Assembly: GCA_015059865.1 (NCBI GenBank)
Contig: SUZP01000002.1
Location: forward strand, 34,106 to 98,105
Direction: 5' to 3'
Origin: Rikenellaceae bacterium
Lineage (GTDB): Bacteria > Bacteroidota > Bacteroidia > Bacteroidales > Rikenellaceae
Length of the DNA stretch: 64,000 nucleotides
Part shown: positions 45,500-52,881 of the stretch, one piece after another
Layout of the letters: each line of letters starts with the position of its first letter
How positions within the stretch are numbered: position 1 is the stretch's first letter
Program-made: the position numbers and the translations under genes
The notes under the pieces: model-generated
What the model was told of the DNA's origin: nothing
Databases searched by the model: none
The model's input: the letters and a program-made list of their open reading frames with translations, nothing else

Positions 45500-47137
45500 C
45501 TACTCCTGTTTTTTACCCTTGCTTGTATAGAGGAAACGGCGAATCTTCTTCGATGCAGTCTTCTCGAACTCCTGCTCCTCCTCGACCACTTCGGAAATCT
45601 TCGAGTAGCGATTTACACGCTCATTCACATACTGCTTAATCTCGCGCATCAAATCCTCCTTGAAGAGGTCGAACTCATGCTTCTTCTGGTGCCAAGTATC
45701 AACCATCTCGGAATATTTTGCCTCGATAGCCTCGGTATCGAAGTGTACCAATGCTACCAACTTACCCTCTGACTCGGTAACCACCGACTCCGAGATAAAG
45801 ACATGCGAGTTGAGGACATTTTCGATATCCTCAGGATAGATATTCTCGCCCGATGGACCGAGAATCATATTCTTCAAGCGACCCTTAATGTAGAGCCAGC
45901 CGTCCTCATCAAAGCAGCAAAGGTCACCCGTGCGGAAGAAGCCATCATCGGTAAATGCTGCTGCCGTAGCCTCAGGATTTTTGTAGTATCCCTGCATCTG
46001 CGAAGGGCTCTTTACCACCAACTCGCCAATACCCTCTTCGTTCTTATTCTCCAAGCGGTACTCGATACCCTTCAAGATAGGACCCGTAGAGCCGTGGCGC
46101 AACATACCATCAACCATACCTGCGATAAGCGGTGCAGTTTCGGTCAAGCCGTAACCGACATCATAGATAAACTTCGAATCGAGCAAGAACTGCTCAACCT
46201 CGCCATCGAGCTTCGAGCCACCAATGCCGAAGAAGCGGATACGACCACCGAAGGTCTTGGTGAGTTTTTTGCCTGCGATACGGTGCAAGTAACGGCGAAT
46301 AAAGCCAACTCCATAGAGTGCATTCATAAAGCCATTCGAGGTGAATTGCTTCTTAACCTTACCCTTAAATATCTTCTCGATAATAAGCGGCACGGTAAGC
46401 ATAATTGTTGGTCGTACCTCCTTCAATGCAGGCAACAATACCGACACGGTCGGAGCTTTATCAAGATAGACCACATGAGCTCCGTGATGGAATGCCAAGA
46501 TAAGTCCAAGCGTACATTCGTAGGTGTGCGCCATAGGCAGTACCGAGAGGAATATATCGTCTTCACGCACAAGGAATAACGGGTCAATTAACCACATCTG
46601 CGATGCAAGGTTATAGTGCGTAAGCATTACACCCTTTGGGGCAGATGTAGTACCCGAAGTGTAGAGAATGGCTGCCAAATCCTCCGGTTGTGGCACTGTC
46701 AATTCGCCCTCCTCCTTCACATTCTGCGAAAGCACAGAGAGGTTTTTGGTACGAATGATGATATTCAACTTTGCCGAAAGCTCCTTCGAGATTTTGGTAA
46801 AGAGTTTATCCGAAACGCACATAGCCTTCGCCTCCGAGTGCTCAACGATGCGGTCGAGGTCTGCCGATGTGAAATCTGGCAATACAGGGACCACCGTGTA
46901 GCCTCCCGTAGTAATAGCAAAGTAGCAAACGCCCCAATTCGGCATATTGCTACTTAGCAAGACGACCTTATCGCCCTTTTTAAGACCTGCCGAACGGAGC
47001 AACTCTTGTACCTCGGCCACCTTTTCGCCCACCAGTTTAAAGGTGTAGCTGTCGCCTTTCCACAATGAAAAAGCTATACGCTCCGAGAAATTCTTGACAC
47101 TGGTATGCAGAATTTCGTAAAGTGTATTCAACTTCAT
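45500..47137 (-). CDS. Long-chain fatty acid-CoA ligase (AMP-binding)
   Basis: About 545 residues from the ATG at 47137; the frame continues 15 codons. The AMP-binding P-loop ILYTSGTTSAPKG, the motif YGLTETAPL and the C-terminal GRLKNMILGPSGENIYP loop with the catalytic Lys region are typical of acyl-CoA synthetases. It activates fatty acids with ATP and CoA at the inner membrane. The C-terminus is basic (ASKKIRRFLYTSKGKK). It diverges from queG. Confidence 0.9.
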   Translation of the reverse strand: MKLNTLYEILHTSVKNFSERIAFSLWKGDSYTFKLVGEKVAEVQELLRSAGLKKGDKVVLLSSNMPNWGVCYFAITTGGYTVVPVLPDFTSADLDRIVEHSEAKAMCVSDKLFTKISKELSAKLNIIIRTKNLSVLSQNVKEEGELTVPQPEDLAAILYTSGTTSAPKGVMLTHYNLASQMWLIDPLFLVREDDIFLSVLPMAHTYECTLGLILAFHHGAHVVYLDKAPTVSVLLPALKEVRPTIMLTVPLIIEKIFKGKVKKQFTSNGFMNALYGVGFIRRYLHRIAGKKLTKTFGGRIRFFGIGGSKLDGEVEQFLLDSKFIYDVGYGLTETAPLIAGMVDGMLRHGSTGPILKGIEYRLENKNEEGIGELVVKSPSQMQGYYKNPEATAAAFTDDGFFRTGDLCCFDEDGWLYIKGRLKNMILGPSGENIYPEDIENVLNSHVFISESVVTESEGKLVALVHFDTEAIEAKYSEMVDTWHQKKHEFDLFKEDLMREIKQYVNERVNRYSKISEVVEEEQEFEKTASKKIRRFLYTSKGKKQE

Positions 47138-47253
47138 AAAGTAGTTAAAATAATTTAAGTTTGTACTACTTGGCAGGAACATATTTCAACGAAATGGTAA
47201 ATTTTTCCTACCAATATCAAATGCAAAAATAGAATTTTTTTCCTAAATATAAG

Positions 47254-47261
47254 TATATTTG
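47254..47261 (+). promoter_or_regulatory. Promoter -7 element of queG
   Basis: TATATTTG lies 19 bases before the queG ATG. Confidence 0.6.
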
Positions 47262-47280
47262 TGGGAAAATTTACACACCG

Positions 47281-48192
47281 ATGTTCAATTTAGAACACAT
47301 AAAGAGAGTAGCACACGAGGTTGGATTTGACCTATGCGGTGTAGCTCATACCTCTATATTTGAAGAAGATAGAGCCTTTTTGAAAGAGTGGATAGAGCAG
47401 GGCTACGCCTCCTCGCTCGACTATCTGAAAAGGAACATCGACTGCCGAGCTGATGCAACACTACTTGTCGAGGGGGCAAAATCGGTCATTGTATGCGCCG
47501 TAACCTACAAAAATCGAGTAAGCGACGGCTACCCCACCAACCACCGCACCAAGGTCGCCTCGTATGCCTGCACCACCGACTACCACACCACCATCAAGCA
47601 GATGCTATTCGAGATGTGCGCTCATCTCAAAGAGATGGACCCCGACCTCTCGGCGCGTTGTTTTGTAGATAGTGCCCCAATTCTCGAAAAACGATATGCC
47701 GTAGAGGCGGGATTGGGCTGGATTGGGCGTCAATCACTACTCATAACGCCCGAATATGGCTCGTTTGTATTGTTGGGAGAGATTGTGATGACTGCCGAGT
47801 GCGACCGTTACGACACACCCTACAACGGCATCGGTTGCGGAGAGTGTCATCGCTGCGTGGAGGCGTGCCCAAACAACGCCATCAAGGAGCGACATATCGA
47901 CACCTCGCGTTGTATCTCGTGCGCCACAATCGAGCGCAAGGGCGAGGAGCAGTGCAGTCTGCATGGTTGGATATTTGGCTGCGACGAGTGCCAATCGGTA
48001 TGCCCCTACAACCGCAAAGCACCCTACTATACAAACATCAAATTAGAGCCACAATTCTCGCCATTAGAGATGTGCGCCGAGGATTGGTCATCTCTCTCCG
48101 AAATGGAGTTTGCAGACAAATTCTCAGCTACACCCCTTGCGCGTGCAGGGATGAGAAGGATTCTCGAAAATGTAGATTTGAATAGGGAGTAA
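47281..48192 (+). CDS. queG: Epoxyqueuosine reductase
   Basis: A 303-residue cobalamin-dependent iron-sulfur enzyme. The N-terminal domain resembles reductive dehalogenases. Two 4Fe-4S clusters are coordinated by CGECHRCVEACP (near 181) and by the later CISC...CDECQSVCPYNRK cysteines. It reduces epoxyqueuosine to queuosine in tRNA wobble positions. At about 303 residues it is shorter than the E. coli protein (379), as is usual when the C-terminal HEAT-like domain is absent. Convergent with the ABC transporter gene by 4 bases. Confidence 0.93.
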   Translation: MFNLEHIKRVAHEVGFDLCGVAHTSIFEEDRAFLKEWIEQGYASSLDYLKRNIDCRADATLLVEGAKSVIVCAVTYKNRVSDGYPTNHRTKVASYACTTDYHTTIKQMLFEMCAHLKEMDPDLSARCFVDSAPILEKRYAVEAGLGWIGRQSLLITPEYGSFVLLGEIVMTAECDRYDTPYNGIGCGECHRCVEACPNNAIKERHIDTSRCISCATIERKGEEQCSLHGWIFGCDECQSVCPYNRKAPYYTNIKLEPQFSPLEMCAEDWSSLSEMEFADKFSATPLARAGMRRILENVDLNRE

Positions 48193-48196
48193 TTCT

Positions 48197-50029
48197 CTAC
48201 TTTACATTCTGCAACTCAACGAGTTTTGCATAGACACCACCCTTGGCGAGCAGCTCCTCGTGTCTACCCTCCTCAACAATGCGACCTTCGTCGATTACGA
48301 AGATGCGGTCGGCATTCATAATCGTCGAGAGACGGTGAGCAATAACCACCGAAGTACGACCTTTCAACAACTTAGTAAGGGCATCCTGCACAAGCTTCTC
48401 GCTCTCTGTATCGAGAGCCGATGTAGCCTCGTCGAGAATTAAAAATTCTGGATTTTTCAGCACCGCACGAGCGATACTGAGTCGCTGACGCTGACCTCCC
48501 GACAATTTTGTTCCTCTGTCGCCAATATTAGTGTTGTAGCCCTCAGGGCTATCCACGATAAAGTTGTGGGCATTTGCCACCTTACAAGCGGCAATAATCT
48601 CCTCATCGGTAGCATCAGGACGACCGAGTGCTATATTGTTCTTTATAGTATCGTTAAATAGAACGGTCTCCTGCGACACAAGGCTCATTGCCGAGCGCAA
48701 CGACTCCTGCTTATATTGGCGGATTGAGACACCATCGATAAGAATATCGCCACTATCGGTGTCGTAAAATCGCTCCATCAACTCGCTAAGAGTCGATTTA
48801 CCACCACCCGAAGGACCTACAAGAGCTACTGTTTCACCCTTGCGCACCTCGAACGATACGCCGTGGATAATCTCGCGCGTATCATCATACGAGAAGTGCA
48901 CATCGCGGAACTCCACCTTATCGTTGAAGCCCACGAACTCCTTAGCATTCGCAGCATCTGTTATCTCATTCTTGCCATCGAGCACTGCAAAGATACGCTC
49001 GCCTGCGGCAACACCCTGATTGATATTGGCAAACTGGTCGATAAAGGCGCGTACAGGGCGTGTAATCTGCGAGAATGCAGCAATAAAGGCGATAAATCCA
49101 GCACCACTCAACGAGCCATTCATCACAAGTGAGCCTCCGAAGACCAAAATAATAGCCACAGCAGTAATGCCAAGGAACTCGCTCATTGGCGAGGCCAACT
49201 GCTGTCGGCGAGCCATCCAAAGCAAGGTATCCGACAGATTTTGGTTCAACGCGTGGAACTTTTCTTTGATATAGTCGGTTGCGGTATAGGTCTTTACGAT
49301 TTTGATACCTCCGAGCGACTCGTCGAGAACACTCACCAAGTCACCCATACGCTGTTGGCTCTGACTTGCAGGGTGGCGCAACTTCTTAACTATATTTCCG
49401 ATAATCAAACCCACCAAAGGGAGGAACAACACCGAGAATAGAGCCAACTCCCACGAGATACTCAACATCAATACGAGGTATCCTATAATCAAGAATGGCT
49501 CGCGGAAAGCTACCTGCAAAGTGTTGGTAATACAATATTGCACGACCATAACATCGGAGGTGATACGCGAAATGATATCGCCCTTGCGCTGACCGCTGAA
49601 ATAGCCTACATCTTTACCAATGACGCTATCGAACATCTCGTTACGCATACGCTGTACGGTCGTTGTACGCATACTCTCAACCGTATATCCGCCAAGGTAG
49701 CGGAAGAGGTTTGAGAGGAGGTTCATAACGATAAGTATCACCGCCAACATCGCAAGCACATTGGTAACAATCCACTCCGTGCCGAAAATATAGGTGTAGA
49801 AGTAATTGAGCCACTGATTAAGGACCTCTCCCTTGAACGAGAGTGCAGGCATCTGGTAAATCGGCTGAAATTGATAGCCCTCCGAGAACATAGCGTTCAG
49901 GATAGGCATAATCATCGCATAGTTAAATGTATTGAACAGAGCGTGCAGAGCCGCAAAAAAGAAGTATGGTACGGCGTATCTGCTTATCGGTTTCGCAAAG
50001 TCTAAGAGTCGTAAGTAGGTCTTGAACAT
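48197..50029 (-). CDS. ABC transporter, fused permease/ATPase (MsbA-like)
   Basis: A 610-residue half-transporter: six membrane helices (about 1-330), then the ATPase with Walker A GPSGGGKST, signature LSGGQRQR, Walker B FLILDEATSAL and the H-loop AHRLST. It would act as a homodimer; lipid A/phospholipid flipping (MsbA) or a multidrug exporter are both possible. It is 12 bases downstream of nrnA, with which it is probably co-transcribed. Confidence 0.9.
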   Translation of the reverse strand: MFKTYLRLLDFAKPISRYAVPYFFFAALHALFNTFNYAMIMPILNAMFSEGYQFQPIYQMPALSFKGEVLNQWLNYFYTYIFGTEWIVTNVLAMLAVILIVMNLLSNLFRYLGGYTVESMRTTTVQRMRNEMFDSVIGKDVGYFSGQRKGDIISRITSDVMVVQYCITNTLQVAFREPFLIIGYLVLMLSISWELALFSVLFLPLVGLIIGNIVKKLRHPASQSQQRMGDLVSVLDESLGGIKIVKTYTATDYIKEKFHALNQNLSDTLLWMARRQQLASPMSEFLGITAVAIILVFGGSLVMNGSLSGAGFIAFIAAFSQITRPVRAFIDQFANINQGVAAGERIFAVLDGKNEITDAANAKEFVGFNDKVEFRDVHFSYDDTREIIHGVSFEVRKGETVALVGPSGGGKSTLSELMERFYDTDSGDILIDGVSIRQYKQESLRSAMSLVSQETVLFNDTIKNNIALGRPDATDEEIIAACKVANAHNFIVDSPEGYNTNIGDRGTKLSGGQRQRLSIARAVLKNPEFLILDEATSALDTESEKLVQDALTKLLKGRTSVVIAHRLSTIMNADRIFVIDEGRIVEEGRHEELLAKGGVYAKLVELQNVK

Positions 50030-50041
50030 ATAGATATATCC

Positions 50042-51067
50042 TTATACCAGTCCCTCTTCGTGGTATTCTTTAACTGAATTAATATAGTGAGCTATGGTCT
50101 CATCCATCGAGACAAACGATTTGCCTCCTGCGGCGTTTTTATGACCTCCACCATTGAAGTAGCGGCGCGCAAATGTATCGACATCAACATCTCCACGCGA
50201 ACGAAGCGACACACGGATAAAGCCCGTTTGTGCGGTAAACATCGCCGACATCTTCATCTTTTTAATGGTAAGCGGATAGTTTACAAAACCTTCGTTATCG
50301 CCCTGCTGGAACCAATAGCGACGCATCTCCTCCTCGGTAAGCGACATATACGCCACACGACCACCAAGCAGCGTCTTCATCTTGCGGTTTATCGTATAGC
50401 CAAACAACTTGGCGCGCCCCTCGGTGAAGGAGTTGTAGACATTGTTGTAAATCTGCGGAATATTGATACCCGTAGCAGACAATGCTGCTACTGCCTCGAA
50501 CAAATCGGGCGTAAGATTAGAGAATGCAAAGTTGCCCGTATCGGTCATAATGCCAACATAGAGTTGTGTGGCAATCTTCGCGGTTATCGCCTCCTTGCCA
50601 TAGAGAGCTACGATTATCGAATACATCAAAAATGCGGTACTCGACGACTCAGGATGCGAAAACACAATATCAAAACCCTCGGCCGGATAGAGATGATGGT
50701 CGATAAGCACTCGCTTTGCCGTACTGTTCTTCGACACCGCCTCGCCCAGCGCATCTGCACGAGTAAGGGCGTTCATATCTGCACAGACGATAACATCCGC
50801 CTCGCCGAGAGCCTTCTCGGTGCAGTGTTCGTCGTCATTGCGATAGATTATAATATGCTCCGAGTCTGGAATCCAGCGCAGATAGTATGGATAGTTATTA
50901 GGCAATGCGCAGGTAACTTTATGTCCGCGAGCAGTTAGCACCTCCGCCAATGCAAGCGACGAGCCGATAGCATCGCCATCAGGATTTGTATGCCCCACAA
51001 TCACTACATTGCAAGGCCTACCAAAGAGTCTTCGCAACTCCTCTATTCTCTCTTCGTTGATATTCAT
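50042..51067 (-). CDS. nrnA: DHH-family phosphoesterase, NrnA-like
   Basis: A 341-residue protein with the DHH motifs: HTNPDGDAIGSS (near residue 25), the Asp motif VCADMNALTR and the namesake LIDHHLYP. The DHHA1 substrate-binding motif FNGGGHKNAAGG is at the C-terminus. It degrades short oligoribonucleotides (nanoRNA) and dephosphorylates pAp, or cleaves cyclic dinucleotide products such as pApA. The ATG starts 5 bases after a TATATTTG element (51073-51080), so the transcript may lack a leader. Confidence 0.88.
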   Translation of the reverse strand: MNINEERIEELRRLFGRPCNVVIVGHTNPDGDAIGSSLALAEVLTARGHKVTCALPNNYPYYLRWIPDSEHIIIYRNDDEHCTEKALGEADVIVCADMNALTRADALGEAVSKNSTAKRVLIDHHLYPAEGFDIVFSHPESSSTAFLMYSIIVALYGKEAITAKIATQLYVGIMTDTGNFAFSNLTPDLFEAVAALSATGINIPQIYNNVYNSFTEGRAKLFGYTINRKMKTLLGGRVAYMSLTEEEMRRYWFQQGDNEGFVNYPLTIKKMKMSAMFTAQTGFIRVSLRSRGDVDVDTFARRYFNGGGHKNAAGGKSFVSMDETIAHYINSVKEYHEEGLV

Positions 51068-51072
51068 CGGCG

Positions 51073-51080
51073 CAAATATA
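51073..51080 (-). promoter_or_regulatory. Promoter -7 element of the nrnA-ABC operon
   Basis: TATATTTG on the minus strand; only 5 bases separate it from the nrnA ATG. Confidence 0.6.
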
Positions 51081-51163
51081 CAAAAATAATTGAGAATTAA
51101 GAAACTATTTAAATTTATTGCACTATTTCACATCGTTCGTTCTGTTTTTTCGGAGATATTCAC

Positions 51164-51171
51164 TATCTTTG
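51164..51171 (+). promoter_or_regulatory. Promoter -7 element of the Ca/Na antiporter gene
   Basis: TATCTTTG lies 39 bases before the ATG at 51211. Confidence 0.6.
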
Positions 51172-51210
51172 TCGGGTTGTAAAAATGTAGACAAATTAAC
51201 ATAGAAAAGG

Positions 51211-52161
51211 ATGGAATATATATACCTTTTGCTCTGTCTTGCTGCCATAGTTTTTAGTGCCGATTGGTTGGTAGCAGGAGCCGTAACAATCGCCAAGCGA
51301 TTTAAGATTTCGAACTTCGTCATAGGTGCTGTAATTGTCGGCGTAGGAACCTCCTTCCCCGAACTCGTAGTGAGCTCGATAGGGGCCATCGAGGGGAGCT
51401 CCGATATCGCCATCGGCAATGTGGTGGGCTCTAATATCTTCAATGTTCTTGGCATTCTCGGACTTACGGCATTTATTATGCCTGTTGCCGTTTCGCGCGA
51501 AAACAAGCGTTTCGACCTCCCATTTTGTATCGGAGTGTCGGCACTTACGCTTCTGCTTGCATTCAACTTTTTCACAGGAGGTGCAGCCGAGATTGGCCGC
51601 ATTGACGGCTTGGTGTTACTCTGCTGTTTCTCGCTCTTTATGTACTACTCACTCAAAGGCGGGATGGAAGACGAGGCGAGCGACGCTGCCGCAGAGGTCG
51701 TTACAAATAAGCAACTTGTACTCGGCATCGGCAAGGTCTTTCTCGGCTTAGGCGTATTGCTTGTATCGAGCCGTATCTTCCTCAATAATGCCATTCTCGT
51801 TGCCAAGGCGTGGGGCGTAAACGAGGCATTTATCGCCATCACTCTGGTTGCTTGTGGCACCTCGTTGCCAGAGCTGGCAGCATCGTTAGTTGCAGCAGCG
51901 AAGAAGAACACACAACTCGCATTGGGCAATGTCATAGGCTCCAACATCTTCAACCTTACGCTTATCCTCGGACTCGCCTCGCAGATTACTCCGCTAACTG
52001 GCGTAGGAATTACCGTAATAGATTATGCAGTGATGATTTTTGCTACGATAGCACCACTGCTTCTCGGTTTTAGAGGCAGACTAAATCGTTGGGCAGGAGC
52101 CTTTCTATTTCTCTGCTTTGTGGCGTACAACGCATATTTGATTTACTCGCAAATAAATTAA
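51211..52161 (+). CDS. Calcium/sodium antiporter, YrbG-like
   Basis: A 316-residue CaCA-superfamily exchanger of ten membrane helices built as an inverted repeat. The alpha-1 motif VGTSFPELVVSS with GSNIFNVLG is in the first half, and the alpha-2 motif CGTSLPELAAS with GSNIFNLTL in the second. The acidic residues in both motifs bind the cation. It exports calcium in exchange for sodium or protons. Ion specificity is inferred from the family. Confidence 0.93.
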   Translation: MEYIYLLLCLAAIVFSADWLVAGAVTIAKRFKISNFVIGAVIVGVGTSFPELVVSSIGAIEGSSDIAIGNVVGSNIFNVLGILGLTAFIMPVAVSRENKRFDLPFCIGVSALTLLLAFNFFTGGAAEIGRIDGLVLLCCFSLFMYYSLKGGMEDEASDAAAEVVTNKQLVLGIGKVFLGLGVLLVSSRIFLNNAILVAKAWGVNEAFIAITLVACGTSLPELAASLVAAAKKNTQLALGNVIGSNIFNLTLILGLASQITPLTGVGITVIDYAVMIFATIAPLLLGFRGRLNRWAGAFLFLCFVAYNAYLIYSQIN

Positions 52162-52213
52162 AGGATTTTTTTAATTTAGTGAGGAGATGGGGTGAGGAGA
52201 TAGGAGCACAAAA

Positions 52214-52262
52214 CAACTTTTAACTCTAAACTTTCAACTCTGCACTTTTAACTTTTAACTAA
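52214..52262. repeat. Heptamer-period repeat (TAACTTT type) before DUF3127
   Basis: Seven 7-base units (CAACTTT, TAACTCT, AAACTTT, CAACTCT, GCACTTT, TAACTTT, TAACTAA) end 2 bases before the DUF3127 ATG, so they fill the presumed 5' leader. Confidence 0.8.
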
Positions 52263-52264
52263 AC

Positions 52265-52672
52265 ATGGAATTTGTATTTGAAGGAATCGTATTTGCTATT
52301 CTACCTGAGCAGAGTGGAACTTCGGCTCGTGGCGAGTGGCACAATCAAAATGTAGTTTTCGAGATGCAGACCTCGTCGCCATATCCACGCAAGGTCAGTG
52401 TCAAATTCTTTAACAAACGCGACGATGTTGCGCGCCTTATCACAGGTGCAGCCTATAAGGTTACATTTGATATCGAGTCGCGCGAGTATAATGGTCGCTG
52501 GTATACCGATGTTATCGGTCGTCGCGTTGAGCCTAAGGAGGCGGCACAGATGGCACAAGCACAATATAGCGAGCCTCTTCCCACCGCAGTACCCGCAGCA
52601 GCACCAATGCCTACCGAGGAGCCTGCAATGCCAACTCAGAGCGCACAGGTGGTTGATGACCTGCCGTTTTAA
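52265..52672 (+). CDS. DUF3127 family OB-fold protein
   Basis: A 135-residue protein. The first 95 residues (FEGIVFAILPEQSGTSARGEWHNQ and YPRKVSVKFFNKRDDV) match DUF3127, a small OB-fold family of Bacteroidetes that is possibly nucleic-acid binding. The C-terminal 40 residues are a low-complexity Pro/Ala/Gln tail ending in VDDLPF. That acidic-hydrophobic end resembles the C-terminal tip of single-stranded DNA-binding proteins (DDDIPF), which contacts partner proteins; I see this directly, but a function is inference. Confidence 0.8.
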   Translation: MEFVFEGIVFAILPEQSGTSARGEWHNQNVVFEMQTSSPYPRKVSVKFFNKRDDVARLITGAAYKVTFDIESREYNGRWYTDVIGRRVEPKEAAQMAQAQYSEPLPTAVPAAAPMPTEEPAMPTQSAQVVDDLPF

Positions 52673-52691
52673 TCTGCATTAAATATTATCG

Positions 52692-52734
52692 AAAAATGGG
52701 AGTGTCTAAAAAAGTTTTTAAACACTCCATTTTT
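52692..52734 (+). terminator. Intrinsic terminator of the DUF3127 gene
   Basis: AAAAATGGGAGTGT pairs with ACACTCCATTTTT (52692-52705 and 52722-52734, one bulged G), with T-rich downstream sequence. Confidence 0.75.
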
Positions 52735-52763
52735 GTCAGAAGTTGTATAACAAGAGCTATTTT

Positions 52764-52859
52764 GAAGCTGCTCGCAGGCTGGAAAAGCGCAGTTTACTCG
52801 GCGTAAATGAGCATTTTCCAGACAAGGCAGATGCCGAAAGAGCCTTGTTAGACAGCTTC
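52764..52859. ncRNA. Candidate structured RNA or palindromic element (three-way junction)
   Basis: The outer stem GAAGCTG/CAGCTTC (52764-52770 with 52853-52859) encloses two hairpins. One is CTGGAAAA/TTTTCCAG (52779-52786 with 52814-52821) with an inner TTTAC/GTAAA; the other is CAAGGC/GCCTTG (52823-52828 with 52842-52847). The geometry suits a three-way junction. No promoter or Rfam-like family is recognised; a MITE-like dispersed repeat is an equal alternative. Confidence 0.4.
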
Positions 52860-52881
52860 TTTTGTTGGAAGGTGTATAACT

